Part shown: piece after piece, positions 11,720 through 24,400 of the stretch
Numbering within the stretch: position 1 is the stretch's first letter
Layout of the letters: each line of letters begins with the position of its first letter
NCBI GenBank assembly: GCA_002803225.1
Contig: NXFV01001684.1
Span: 16,571 to 80,570, forward strand
Reading direction: 5' to 3'
From: Gamarada debralockiae
Lineage: Eukaryota; Ascomycota; Leotiomycetes; Helotiales; Hyphodiscaceae
DNA: 64,000 bases
Program-made: the position numbers and the translations under genes
Notes under the pieces: generated by a model
Databases searched by the model: none
The model's input: only the letters and a program-made list of their open reading frames with translations
Told to the model about the DNA's origin: nothing

Positions 11720-12774
11720 ATGTCGTCCGGCTACTTAATTCCATCATATTCACCATATTCGCCGCGCGACCTGAACTCGAATGCCTCACAATCCCCATGG
11801 AGTGCCTCATCCAACACAGGCAGCGGCGGCTATGAATCCTTGACTCTCGCACCCATAAATCCCGATTCAAACTTCGATAACTTTGATTTCAACGACAACG
11901 AGCAGTATTTCGACTCCTTGCCTCGTCTTCAATCCCCCGATCTCTACTTGCCCGAACCGTCGAGTTCGCGCGATCAGGAACAGCAACCGCCACCTTCGAA
12001 TCAGCAAGCTCGTCAACTACAAAGCTCAGGAGAGATTTCTCAATATCAATTCTCAGAATCTCCGGATCCTTTTGAGGATTTTATCGATCAGGATTTCATC
12101 TTCCAAGACTCTCCCAGACCCCAACGAAACGCTCGATCTCAAGACACAACACGTGCGTCGAGCGTCGTCGACTTGACGGAATCTTCACCTCCACCCGACA
12201 ACATGGCTCCCACTAGAAAGCGAAAGGCAAATGCGCCCGGCGAAGGTCGATCAGTACGAGCACGTCACGAAACGCCCGCGAGAAGCTCCCGAAGCACACC
12301 CTCCTCTCGCAGGCAGAGGATAGAACAGTCAGAAGTAGTCGATTTGGTTGATATCGAAGATGACGTCCAATATGAGGATTTCAAGGCGAAACAGCGGGCG
12401 GAGGCAATCAAACACCAGCAGCAGGAAGAGGCGACTAAGCCGGTCAAGCTGGCAGAGTTTCAGTGCATTATTTGTATGGATAATCCTACTGATTTAACGG
12501 TTACTCATTGTGGTATGTTCACATTCTTGTCGAGATAGTAGTGGGTGGTGAAATTGGCACTGACTGTGACACAGGTCATCTCTTCTGCTCCGAATGTCTC
12601 CACCAAGCTCTTTATGCCGGTAACGCGAAGAAATGCTGCCCGGTTTGCAGAACGGCAATTAATACTACCTTGGTTGGGAAGGAGAAGAGGCAGCCGAAGA
12701 ATGGTATCTTTGCACTGGAGATGAAACTCATGACTGCGAACAAGAAGGGGAAGCAGGCGGTAAGGGCTCATTGA
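11720..12774 (+). CDS. SUMO-targeted RING ubiquitin ligase, Slx8-like
   Basis: Two exons, 11720-12512 and 12575-12774 (intron 12513-12574, GTATGT...ACAG), give 330 residues. The N-terminal 240 residues are low-complexity (Ser, Gln, Asp, Pro). Two SUMO-interacting-motif candidates are visible: VVDLTESSP and VVDLVDIEDD, hydrophobic cores followed by acids. The C-terminus is a C3HC4 RING: CIICMDNPTDLTVTHCGHLF, then CSECL and CCPVCR. Tandem SIMs followed by a C-terminal RING is the layout of SUMO-targeted ubiquitin ligases (yeast Slx8, animal RNF4), which ubiquitylate SUMOylated proteins in the nucleus, mainly in genome stability. The start was chosen at 11720 because of context CGCCATGTC; an open frame runs further upstream to 11555 but reads through likely 5' UTR. 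Confidence 0.8.
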
Positions 12775-13154
12775 GAAGAGACGTGACACTACTGTTCACA
12801 CTTTTGAGGAGGGGCATGAGATGCTTGATGATAGAGATTTGGAGGGAGCATGGAGCATGGAATTGCACGGACACTGGCAGGACTGCATATGAATTAGGGC
12901 GTTGAAGGGCATTCAAAAGAGGACAGCATGATACCCATGATGATCACAAACGGGTTTGCAAGCATAAGTGAGGACGCCACCAGAGCGAGCTTGCAACGAG
13001 GAACAAATATCTCTACGACGTACATTCAAGACGTGTTCACCAAGAAGTGCTGTCAAGACGTGATACCCAACACGGCTGTCACCTTTCCCACCTTCCACGT
13101 CCAAACGCCCATATCTACTGACACTACTCTCGTTTCTTTCACCGTCATACTGTT
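12775..13154. other. Convergent intergenic region
   Basis: Lies between the stop of the Slx8-like gene and the stop of the CofD-like gene. I see no coding sequence or structure; probably two 3' UTRs. Confidence 0.5.
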
Positions 13155-14783
13155 TCACGCAGTAACATTAAGCGTGTTCCTCCTACTCAACCCATCACCC
13201 TTCTTGCCCTCCCCCTTTCTCGGCCCACCCAAAATCGCTTCCAGAGCCCCCCGCAATGCATTCCCATCATACATCATCCCCTCACCTCCTTCATTCTTCC
13301 TCCCATAAATCCTCACACACTCTACTCCCAATCCCGCTAATTCCTCTCTCTCAACACGAGGCGTGCCTTCGCCTTGGAGATGGATTACGTGGGTTACGTA
13401 ATTCTTCCATTCGTTTTCCGCCACCTCTGTTCCAGCTCCAATCCCCTTCGAGCTGTGGTAGCAAGCGTCCGCAATCGCCTTAACAAACTCCCTAGCTCCA
13501 AAACCAAAACCCGTACATCTAGTTTCCCGGTCCAAAGATCCGTTGAGAATGAGGATTTTGAATCGGATATTTGGGTCTCCAACCGCAGCGCCTACGTCTC
13601 GTAGGATTAAAGAGGGGATCACGGAAGTGTAGAGACTGCCTATCGAATATATGATGGCACTCGCCTCTCCCAATGCACCAAGTACCGCCGGGTTCGGCGC
13701 TGGTCGAATCTCCTGCCCGTAAGGATTGATATACCATATCCTCTCAATCCTACTCGGTAAATCCTCCGTATCAGCCTTGTGAAAGGTAATATACTGTTTC
13801 CTGAGCGTAGGAAGCGAGCCAGGAAGATTAGCGTCTTCGACGCGGTCGTGCTCGGATAGTTCTTTACTGATTCGACGCGTTTGCGTTTGCGGACTCTCAG
13901 GCACGGTCTCGAGGGTTGTTGTTGACGGTGAAGTGAGCGAGGTGGGGTTGGCGGTGGATTGGATTGAGGTGGTGGTGGGGAGGGGGTGCGAGATGGCGTT
14001 TTGGCCTGTGATTACCGTCCCATCTTCTAGGCCAGCGGAGATGTGGTGGCTAAAGTTGCTATTGATTGCTGGAATAACGTGGACATTCTCCGGAACTCCC
14101 GTGATAGAACCAAGCAAATAAATACTGCTCTCAAAGCTCCCCGTAAACAGCCTCGCGCCTGTCAAAAATAGATTTCCCACACTGGCACTCTGGAAATTGA
14201 AGACGGAAGATGGACGAGCTCGTTTGACGATTTCCAAGTTGATGGTGTTAAGGAAGGAGCGGATGAGCTCTCGTTTCGACGAGGAGATGGCGGACCAGAG
14301 CGGTGAACGACCTTCGACTATTGAAAGCCATTCTTCTCTTGCATCGGAGGACGAAGAGGTAGAGAGGCGGTGGTTGAAGAGTGTTTTTATGGCGGCTTTT
14401 TCTGGCGTGCTGTTTGAAGGAATCAGACGAACGAGCCGACCTGACGGGAGTTAGGATGGAATTTGAGACAATAATAGCAAGGAGAAGGGGTATCGATCTT
14501 ATCTTAAGATGTTTGGACAAGCAAAAGGAAAACTCACTTCTCACATCCCCAATCCCTGGCCCGCCGAAGACACGAATAAGTTCACTCGAGGATCCGCCAT
14601 TGTCACTAATAGGAATAATACTGCAACACATCTATCAACACTTGCTTCAACTTTCTCTTTTATCTTAATTGAGACGTACTAGCTCAAAGAACACCCTTTA
14701 TCCTCAGCAACCTTACCAAACACATCGACGAGGCTGTTAGCCGCGCTTCCGCCGGAAAAGACAACGATGTGACGTCGATTCAT
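13155..14783 (-). CDS. CofD/YvcK (UPF0052) family protein
   Basis: Exons 14783-14680, 14620-14538 and 14440-13155 (introns 59 and 97 bp) encode 490 residues. The N-terminus IVVFSGGSAANSLVDVF is the nucleotide/phosphate-binding start of the family, followed by PISDNGGSSSELIRVFGGPG and GDIRxxL-like GDVRSRLVRLI. Later SIYLLGSITGVPENVHVIPA, PNPAVLGALGEASAIIYSIGSLYTSVIPSL and ILNGSLDRET match the rest of the fold. The family includes bacterial YvcK (cell-wall/gluconeogenesis factor, UDP-sugar binding) and CofD (a transferase of coenzyme F420 synthesis). Filamentous fungi carry a homologue of unknown role; I infer no F420 function. Residues of about 165-220 form a non-conserved low-complexity insert (Thr/Ser/Pro-rich). 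Confidence 0.85.
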
Positions 14784-15779
14784 ATTTCAGTCTGCAAAAC
14801 TTTGCTTAAGACACGATTTTGGATAGAAAATAATCATAATCGTAGACATTGAGTTGCATAAGAAGGTTTTATAGAATAGGAGACTAGGGGGGATTTTGGA
14901 CACGTTGTTGAGGACAGCTTACAGCCTCGCGGGATAACGCCGTTGGTTTGGCATTTGGCGAGGGATTCGTATTTTGGAGATTAGATTTCGGAAATGAGTC
15001 AACCAACGATTCAGATTCATTGATTGAAGCTATATTCTGGATCTTAATGGACAATCAAAGGGGAACGTCTATTGAAGCGAAATACGGTACGCTTTTCCTC
15101 GAAGTCTTGATTGACCACGTGACCCTACTCTATCTGGGAACACACGTGATGTATGTACCCCTAACTCAGACTTACTTCCCGATCCGAAACCACTCCTTCG
15201 CACTTCAATTGAGATTCTTCTAAGAATTGCACAAACAATGAACGGCAACACCCTTTCTAAAAATGCCTCGTTCAAGAACCGTGGCCAAAGCAGCCGTTTT
15301 CCGCTTCCAGCATTTTTAAAGAGCTGATGACAATTCAGTTGCCTCCCTTTAAGGTCCGAATACACGCCTCAATTAATGCTTAATCTCTCTTCGCTCCGTC
15401 TCTAAATCAACTTTCCTTTTTCCCTTTGTTCCCATGTCAACAATGCAGCCGGTAATATTTTAGCAAGCCAGAGTCTGGGGAGGCTTGCGCCATATCTATT
15501 GGTTGGTTGTGGCTGAGGCAGCCTCGTTTGCACAGCCTTGACTCAGACCGTCTCTAAGTATTTGGGACGCCGAAGCAGTCAGCTCTGCATATTTCCCTAG
15601 CTTTTCTTATTATCTCCACTCTCCATTTCAAGAATTTCAACCATTCCTGTCAAGATTAGGAGTTTTCGGCGTACAGTCACACCTCTCATCACGTGGTATC
15701 GGGTGAGTCACGTTCCATTCGATTAATATATAAACTGACCCTTCACCTTCTCAAACTCTCCATACTCAACTCATCCAAC
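14784..15779. other. Divergent intergenic region
   Basis: About 1 kb between the CofD-like gene (minus) and the VWA-RBR gene (plus), so it should hold both promoters. Only a TATA-like box near 15727 stands out. No supported gene or repeat. Confidence 0.45.
15727..15734 (+). promoter_or_regulatory. TATA-like box upstream of the VWA-RBR gene
   Basis: TATATAAA stands 46 bp before the chosen ATG at 15780, followed by a CT-rich stretch and a CAAC-type leader. Position and order fit a fungal core promoter. Support is sequence only. Confidence 0.3.
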
Positions 15780-18700
15780 ATGGCCAACATCAAGAAGGGA
15801 GGCTTGTCGGAGCCAGAGCTCTACGACCTCCTGATACTGGTTGATGCAACCTATTCAATGTCGTCTTATCTGGAGTCATTACGCACCACTCTTCCGCAAG
15901 TAATTTCGATCTCGACACTGACCGATTGTTTCTCACGGCTGGGTCTACTTGCGTACAAAGACTACTGTGACAAGGAACTCCTTACTTGGTCAGGATGGTT
16001 GACTCCATCTGAAGCATCTACATCAAATGAGAAAGTCGATTTACTCAATTCCGCCAGAGAACTCTACCCCATGGGGGGAGGCGACGGTCCAGAAGCCACG
16101 AAGACTGGATTAGCTCGAGCGTACGAACTGATGAGGAAGGAGGCTACGACTATCGTGTTGTTGTATACGGATGCGCCTCCTCATACGCTGGCTAATGGAT
16201 CACTTACAGATAGATCCTCAAACCTTGGCCCAGAGCGAACAGCTTTGACCAAGAAGGACTCGTACGGCGGGTTCGGCCCTTTATTCGTTGATTGGGTTTC
16301 AGCGGCCAAAACCCTACGCCATGGGGAGAAAAAAGCACAGGTGTTCTCGATCTTGGAACGGAACATGGGATTTGTGTATTCCGGGTTCTACAACTACCTG
16401 TCAGCCATTACTGGTGGAGCATGCTTCTGGCTGGACGATTCCAGACCAGCAGCAATATCGAAGGTCACAGTGGAGGTTCTCCTGGCTTGGATGGGAGCCG
16501 AAAAAGCCGGAGCAGATGCCAGTGTCGAGTTCCCTGCGTTCCTCACTCGATACATGAATATTGAGAACATCAAGAAGTTGAAGGACGAAAACGACATTGC
16601 AGCAGCCCCATTCTTCCTAACCCCAGGGCAAGTCAATCAGAATATTTCACATAGAGTGAGCGATTACTTACTAACCGATTGCTATAGCTCCAAGGCGAGG
16701 TCGCTCGGGGACGCCAACATCACCAAAGTTAAGCTCTCGTCCGAGATATTGAAGCGCCATCTGCCAAAGAAGGCTACCCCGGTCCAGGACTTTGCCAAAA
16801 GGTATGCAGCCGGTGATGATGGCTACAAGAAGACTGCAATCGTTCAGTTGAGATCAATCATCCAGGACGACGTCACAACAATATCTCTCAATCCAGTATT
16901 TGGCTCCCTTTGGCGTGCGGTATGCAACGATCGAACAGGCGAATTTCGAGAGGAGCTGATTACGGCATTTGGACTCCAAATTGACCGCATTAGCAACGCT
17001 GACGAAAAGGCCCGCATGAAAATATGGTTGGAGGAATCTTACGACTAGTAAGTAACTCTCACGGCAAAGGCTAATGTGGGGCTGAGAGCTCATGAAGCTC
17101 GCTCATCTCCAATCTTCCTTCTCTATTGAATGGCTGCTGACTGCGAAAACTACACAGTACCGCTGAAGTCCTCGAGGCTATCGAATCTGTCCCAGAGGCT
17201 GAACGATTCCCTTGCGTATGTTTGGACCCAACATTGGTCTTTATGGACAACGCGGATGAGTCCGATGGCAAAGCTATCACATCGTTCACTCGAGATGAGC
17301 TCCTGGAAATCGGCCGATCATGCGATTATAAGATACTGCGACGACTGGGACGAGTCCTTACCCGTCTCACATATATCAACTCAGCAGAGGATATGCCGGT
17401 TCATATAGCTGCTGCCCCAGAGACCGAGACTCCTCGTATACCAATGGCCCTGGCCACTAAAGAGCACAAGCGCAAGTTCTGGCGTATTCTGCTTCACATC
17501 GTGGTCCCAGGAACGATGCTTTCAGCCCGGCCAGCAGCTCTACTCGCAGCACTCAGCATCCGAATGGGGTTCCAGCCCCTCATGGAAGCCGCTGAGCTGG
17601 AGATGCTTATTTGGAAAGACCGGTGGAACGATATCGAAGTTCCCGAAAATTGGAACGTCAACTGCCTGTCTCTGCTAATAGACGCTGATGAAGCATATCG
17701 AACACGACACCAGGATAAGACCACCAGCCTGTTGAAGACTGAGGATCGTGCACTCTTCGAACGACTGGTCACATACAAGATGCTCGAACTCAACTTGGAT
17801 ACAACGCTAACAGCGCGCATTGGTTGGACTCCCGAAAAGACCACCGCTCCACTCGGACCAGTCGTTATGTGCCGCTCCTGCGAACTCCCCCGCTCTGTAA
17901 CTATCATGGGAGCAAGCGGGAAGTGCGGACACTGCCTGTGGGCTGATTATACATCACCAAAAGATCGTGAAGAGCATGTCAATGCCCGAGTCACCAAGGA
18001 AGACAACGAAACGACTCCTGCGATCTGGGTTGAATGCGGCATCCGTACCTGTCGAGCGCAGTACGTTGTTTATCGCCCAGAAAACTTGAACGTTCGACCC
18101 AAGTGCCATTACTGCCGCAACTCCAAGGAGGCGCCTACAGTAGAGTGTGCGGAATGTTTGAACAGAGTCATTTACCCTCTCGCATATCGTCCAAAGGATA
18201 TGAAGGACCTCAAGTGTTATGCTTGCACTGGTGGGAAGAAGACGATCGTTGATGCCGAGACGACTGCCAACAAGTTATCCAAGGAGAATGGAACTGGGTG
18301 GCTTCTTCGAAATGATAAAAACAAGCTCCCAGAACCATTCAATAGGCGCTCTCTCTTCCACACCATCTCAACAGCCGGCATCGACAACTTCTGCGCCTCA
18401 GTTTCTCTCTTCCCGGAAGCTGCTCAAAGGGACCTGCGACTACACGGCAAGGTGATCCGCAACTCTCCAGATGTAGTTAAGGACCTTCAATCCTGGGTCT
18501 CTCGCCGGCGCACAGAGTCAGGAACATGTTCTCTATGCTTCTCCAACTTTCGCAAGTCGGACCTGAACCTGGCATGTGGCCGATCAGGGTGTGAGCAACG
18601 CATCTGCAGAGACTGTCTACAAGGCTGGTACGGCCTCAACGCTGCCGGACGCATAATCAACACCTCCGCCCTCTCCTGCCCATTCTGTCGCCGAGCGCCG

Positions 18701-19087
18701 GCCTCACGAACCCTCGCCAAATACGGGATGGGTATCCACGCAGTCGGGAATCTCAAGTCTGCCGTCGATGAGAAAGGACGATGGATCTACGCCTGGTGCG
18801 TGAGATGTGGGCACGCCAAGCAGTATCTCGAGCGTGTATGTGCCCGTGGTGCGCCTCCTGAAGTCGGCGATTTCAAGTGCGATGGTTGTAAGTTCGATCA
18901 CAAGGACGCACCCAAGGTGAAAATCTGCCCCGGATGTGGAGTAACCACACAGAAGACGTCCGGATGTAACCATATCGAATGCCAATGTGGACAGCATTGG
19001 TGCTGGTTTTGCGGGAAGAAGAGCACGGAGGAGGAGATTTATCCCCATATGGAGGAGGAGCATGGTTCGTATTATAATAATAACTGA
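15780..19087 (+). CDS. VWA domain plus RBR (RING-IBR-RING) E3 ubiquitin ligase
   Basis: Two exons, 15780-17047 and 17158-19087 (110-bp intron, GTAAGT...ACACAG), encode 1065 residues. Residues 20-260 are a von Willebrand A domain starting LLILVDATYSMSSYL; the MIDAS reads DxTxS instead of DxSxS. The middle carries three extra CxxC...CxxC zinc knuckles (about residues 590-710). The C-terminus is an RBR module: RING1 from CSLCFSNF (about 880), IBR with CVRCGHAKQ, and Rcat CPGCGVTTQKTSGCNH (about 1012-1027), whose GCNH cysteine is the expected thioester acceptor. RBR ligases pass ubiquitin through this cysteine. Fusion of a VWA domain to an RBR suggests substrate or partner capture by the VWA part; targets are unknown. 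The start follows from context CAACATGGCC. Confidence 0.85.
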
Positions 19088-19575
19088 GATGAGAGTGGGT
19101 ATGACGCAGACTACTGAGGTGGATGGAATCTGAAACACTCCTTTGTCGTCAGCGAATCATGAGGTTGTGATGGAGCAGGTGTTTGCGTAGTGTTTTCCGG
19201 ACTGCAATCCATTGCACTCGACACGAGTCTCGAGTTAGAGCATTTGGGCAATTGACTTTCGTTGACTTCAATGCGATATATTGTCTTGAATCATGAACCA
19301 TTGAGTCTTGAATTAGTGTCGTTGTTTGAGCGATGGATCTGAATCGTCTTGTACACTTGGGCCACGTGGACATCCTGAATATTCTTGTATGCTTGAGAGA
19401 TTGAACAATTTGGACTTTATATAAAGATTTATTGAAGACATTATGGTAGTAAAGCCTTAAGTCTCTCTGGAAAGCAGCCCTATGGGCTCGAATCAACCAA
19501 ATGACGGCACTCGCGCGCTATATTTCCCTATGTCTTTCGTCACTTTTGTGAGTACGGCACTTGCTACTGAAGGGT
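19088..19575. other. Convergent intergenic region
   Basis: About 490 bp between two 3' ends. I see nothing coding or structured that I can support. Confidence 0.45.
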
Positions 19576-20533
19576 CTATTGAGTAGCCTCAAAAGAGCGT
19601 CCATAAATGACTTCCCACCGCTTCTTCTCCATCTCTGGGTGCAGGCGTGCATAACATCCATTCTCAGACCAACAGAACTTGATATCCTGCTGGATCAGCA
19701 ACTTCTAAAACAGGAATTTAGTGAGAAATACTTACGGGTGCATAATCCGTTCTCAATCGATGACGCGCAGAAACCAACTTCCCTAAAATACCAGCAGCAG
19801 CACCAGGCTCAAAGCCCCCCTTCGCAGCTAGAATCATGCCCAGCCTGTCGGCCTCCAACTCACGAATTTTCGATGTGCCCCCCAAGACAAAGTATTCCAC
19901 TCCAACAGTGATCGTTAACTGCCCCAAAATAATTCTCTAATCAAGCTTGATCAAGATCCAGAGAGCCGGGATGTATATATTCCTATTTGAGTCTTCCTCG
20001 CGCTTGTGTTCGAGAAGGACGTGTGCGATTTCGTGGGAGACGACTTGTGCGAGCTCTGAGTCTGTGATGAAGAAATCGATACAGGATGTAGAGAGAGGGC
20101 TTTGGAGCCGGCGGGCTTGTAGTTGTGGCGACTCTGCAGAGCGCATTAGTGTATACCTTCCAGCAAGACCTAGAAAGAGACTCACTAAGCGTATCAACAA
20201 CCATCACTTCCCACTTCCTTCCGCCAACTCCGTTCTCGAGTCCCTTACCAGTCATCAATTGCTCAAGCACCTTATACGCCCTGCCCACTATTGGATCAAC
20301 TAGCTCAACCAGCTGGCCTCTGTTCTCTGCTCTCTCTCTTCAGACTCGTGTATCTCACCAAGCATTGCCGTGTGATGGCCTCCGCCGATCTGACCATGTA
20401 CCCCTGTCTGCCATCATTGGATCTAGGAACGGTTTCAATGTGGGAATAGTAGTGATATGTGGTGCCGCCGGCCAAGACGACAAATCCTATCCGAAAGTAG
20501 ACGTTGCTGCTGAATGCGCGAGCAGAGATGCTT
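19576..20533 (-). pseudogene. OMA1-like mitochondrial M48 metallopeptidase, with an in-frame stop
   Basis: Reading down the minus strand: an Arg-rich SARAFSSNVYFRIGF start (presequence-like, then a membrane segment), the YSHIETVP block typical for OMA1 relatives, an intron ending TTGAGCTAG, VDPIVGRAYKVLEQLM, another intron, then VVSHEIAHVLLEH. HEIAH is the zinc-binding/catalytic motif and ELEADRLG supplies the third ligand; both are intact. OMA1 enzymes are stress-activated inner-membrane proteases. Between the two motifs a TAG (19937-19939) interrupts the frame and no plausible donor lies just upstream, so the gene may be broken. The strand that usually carries NAFVLPGG before HExxH is also not recognisable. 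The C-terminal tail (HPEMEKKRW) follows a further intron. The start codon was not found. It could be a living gene if the stop is an assembly error. Confidence 0.55.
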
Positions 20534-21470
20534 CATAGTCCTGGAGGTTTGGTAGAACATAAGAATTTTTGAGGTTCGCGGGCGTATTTTGGAGGGTGGT
20601 GGAGGATAGAACGTGTTAGTGTTGAGGCCTGATGTGGATTATTGATGTTGAAGAAGGATGTGGTTTGGTGAAGCTTTCAGCGCACGGTGCTACAACTTAA
20701 AAAAGTCGATATCGACTTCCACTCCCCAGCGCAGGCCGGAGTCGATTGATGAGGCAATGCCTCCTCTATCGAAGGACTATGAAGTCTTATTGCCGTCAAT
20801 CGATCGATGAGGCAAGTGCAGAGATAGATAAAGTCAAAGCTGTACTGCACTGCATTGTTGGCGTTTCAAGGACGCAGCCGCGACGATGCATCCCACAATT
20901 TCTTCCCCTGTGAGCACCCTGCAGAAGCTATCCAAATGGCAAAGTCTGGCCTCTTGCTCGAAATGGAAGGAGATATCAGAAGCGTCTCAATCTTCCCAAA
21001 GACGGCAGAGATTGTTGGGTTTGAAACCAATTCCGAGAGCTGCAGAAGAAGCATAGTCGTGCTGTGAGGAAGTTCTCAGCAGCTTCCATCATCTGGAGTG
21101 ATACCGTACGTTCTTCCTTATCTAGTATATCTTCTAGAAAACAGCAGGCATCGTGTTGCGCAGCACCGTCACTCTCGTCATTAACCCGTTCATCACCACC
21201 TGCAAAAGCCTCTAAAGCCTCTTCGAATCACGGTATGGTTCCGACAATTTGGTTGCAGGACGTCTTTTTTGACAGGCCTTGAGACCTCAGTGGGGCTCAC
21301 GGCACAGCCTTCCCCTATCCAAGAACTCAAACAACCATCGCGCAACGAAGTACTCGTACCATCAGATCACCTCGAAACGTATAAATGCAATGTATTAAGT
21401 CCAATTGCCATCAACCTGACACCGGTATACAGCATCCAGTTCATATGTCGAAGCAGCCGGCCAACAACAA
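20534..21470. other. Intergenic region, possibly with coding relics
   Basis: About 0.9 kb. Short frames (for example 20855-21067 plus) have no family resemblance and no consistent splice structure. A short AT-rich palindromic patch occurs around 20,740-20,830 (repeated TCGATTGATGAGGCAA). I cannot support a gene. Confidence 0.35.
20741..20818. repeat. Short direct repeat containing TCGATTGATGAGGCAA-like copies
   Basis: The words GTCGATTGATGAGGCAATGC (starting about 20741) and ATCGATCGATGAGGCAAGTG (about 20798) are two imperfect direct copies about 57 bp apart. Seen by eye only; no known element. Confidence 0.3.
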
Positions 21471-24400
21471 TGTCGACCGTCAGTGAACAGCAGCGCATCG
21501 AAGCACGGGAACATGTTCAAAGGATATCGAAGAAGTATGGTGGGTGAGCAAGAAGTCTCGCGAGACTCTAGAGCGACTGGCAGCGCTGGATCCCGAAGCC
21601 CGTAAGGCTATTCAAGAGACTCAAAGGTCCACAAAAAGCCTTCAAGAAGGATGGGGCTCTTCGATTATCTCGTGGGTACTTTTTGACACCCGCCAATGAA
21701 TTCAGTAAAGCTCACTCTGTTTCTAGTCTGGCTACCAATCTTTACAACAGCGAGGCCCGTTTTCTACTCGAATTAGTACAGAATGCAGAAGACAACAAAT
21801 ACACCAAAGCGGAAGCTTTGGGCGCTGCGCCATATATCAATTTCAAATTATACCCGGACAAGATCATCTCGAATCCAATGAGGACGGTTTCACTCCAGGA
21901 CAGGTGGACGCTATTTGTACGACGAACAGCAGCACAAAAGTGGGCGAGGAGGGTTATATTGGCGAGAAGGGTATTGGGTTCAAGTCTGTCTTCATGGTAG
22001 CGTCCAAGGTCTATATTCAATCCGGACCGTACTCCTTCTATTTTGAACACGAGGCGGGTGAGAAAGGTATGGGCATGATTACTCCGGTCTATGAAGAACC
22101 CCAAGAGGATATCCCGCACCCACTGACGCGAATGGCCCTGACTCTCGAGAACCACTGCAATCGTCAGGCACTTTCGAAGCAGTTTGACGAACTTCCCGAT
22201 ACGATCCTCTTGTTCCTCAAGAAGCTGAATTCACTCACCACATGCAGATACCATTCTGACGGACGGCTACAAACTTCCACGAAATATTCTTCCGAATATG
22301 ACACTGCAAACCATCGAGCGACGTTGACAAGAGCATCAAATGACGAGTTCTCCAATTCCATAAAGCACAACACTCAAACATACCATATTACAAAGAAGAT
22401 GGCCACCAATCTTCCGAAAGACCCCAAAAGGAAGAGAGAAACAGCAGAAATGGTGCTGGCCTTTCCGATCAACTCTGATTCGGACCCAATAATTAGACAT
22501 CAAGATGTGTACGCCTATTTGCCTATTCATGATTTCGGATTTCGAGTGCGTGATCCCTTCATAAGTGCAAGCATTCGTTGGCTGACTACCTACCCCTAGT
22601 TCTTCATCCATTCGGGTTTTATTACTCAAGCCAGTCGACAGGATATCGTTGAGTCCCCACGAAATACAGCTCTTCTTGATGAAATTGCAAGAACTCTCAT
22701 TGATGCAGTGGTTCAATTTCGCGAGCACCCTAAACTTCGATATTCGTGGATTCAATATCTCCCAGATAACTCGGCATTGGGCGCTTTCTGGATGGCTCTT
22801 CGAACCAAGATTGAAAAACAACTGATGACTATTAACTTCCTACGCACATGGGGCAATGGCGAGCTCTAGTCCATATCTTCTCTGAGGTATGTCCGCGATA
22901 TATTCAGCGACAAAGGATTTCCACTTCTTGAGGATTCACCAGTTGAGATATGTGTCGACCCACGTTATACGACAGGGAACCTGGAAAAGCTCAAGCATCT
23001 TGGGCTAAATGAGCTCAGTTACGACGAGTTCGTAGATAAGCTGAGGTACGATCTTAAGAGTCCTCGCTCGAGGATGAAGGCTAGTACTACAGATGATGAC
23101 TGGCATCGACGGGTTGCCGAAATATTGAACACTTTTTGCAGGCTTTCCTCGGGGTTGAACGCGCTGGACTACATTGAGTTAATTCCGCTCAAAGATTGCA
23201 CCTGGACGTCGAGACACATTGGCTCCATTTACTACCCTAAAATTGACGATATCGATGTGCCAACTGACCTTGGTTTGAGACTCCTTCACCCTGATTCATA
23301 CCGAATCACGGCTCGCCAAGAGCTTTTCGGGAGACTCGGCGTCACGCCTCTCCCTACCGACGTAGTCCGGCAGCGAATTTTTCAGCAATATGAACTTTCG
23401 AGTGCTTGGGCTTTGGGTTGGGGTTCAGTTCCTCTGTCGGCTTCGCTTCAGCATCTTCGATACCTCTGGTGGACCCACGACTCTTCGTGTGCCAGCCTCC
23501 CTCTCGCATTTCGAGTGATTGACCATGATGAGCGCTCTCAGAACCCGAACAGCAATGTTTTCTTCGATTCCAAGGAATTTTACGGCGTTCGTGACCTTAT
23601 AACGACTGATTGGGGTCATTCCATTCAGGTCAGCAAATATACACCTTTGCAGAATACCTTTCTGCCCTCACCGTCCCTTTCCAAGCTCTGCGGAGAGTTT
23701 TCCGTACAACATATATTCCCGCTGCTATGGCTGCCATGGCTGGCAGGAATAACTCCACGCACAGATGAGAAAATACAAAAAGCCTGGGGTTTCTTGACAC
23801 GGTTTGGGGTCGGTTTTGAAAAGAATTTGTCGTTCTATCTTCAAATTCTAGAATGCATATTGACACTCAGCAGAGAGAAGGGATCTTGGGATAATCATCG
23901 CCAGGTGATCACGCTGTACGAGACGATACAACACCAGTGTCGAGGGCATGCTGACGCTGTCGTACGGGAAAGGAGACAAGATACGACCTAGTAAGAATCC
24001 CGCTGTTATTTCTGCAATTTTCTGACCCTTTACGCAGTGAGTTTTTCAAGAAGAGCGCAGCAGTATTGAAGAAACTTCAAAACGAAGGCGCAGTGTCCTG
24101 GTTAGCTCTCGATGATTGCCTCTGGGATGCACCACATTACATGCAGTCAAAGACACCTTTAAAGCCGTTCTACCTTGCCAGCGAAACAGACCCTAAGGAA
24201 CGCGTTCTTTCTGAGTTCTTTCAAATCACACTCAAAGTCGGAGACGTGACATCAGAGGATCTTATCACGAACTGATGTGGATGAGGAATGCGGAAACGAA
24301 TGCCACAGGAACGGCCTTGGAAACATTCGGGATATCTATCATCGGCTGGATAGGATGAGAGTAGTCGACGATAAAGGCGGGGCAAGAATCCGGTGAGAAA

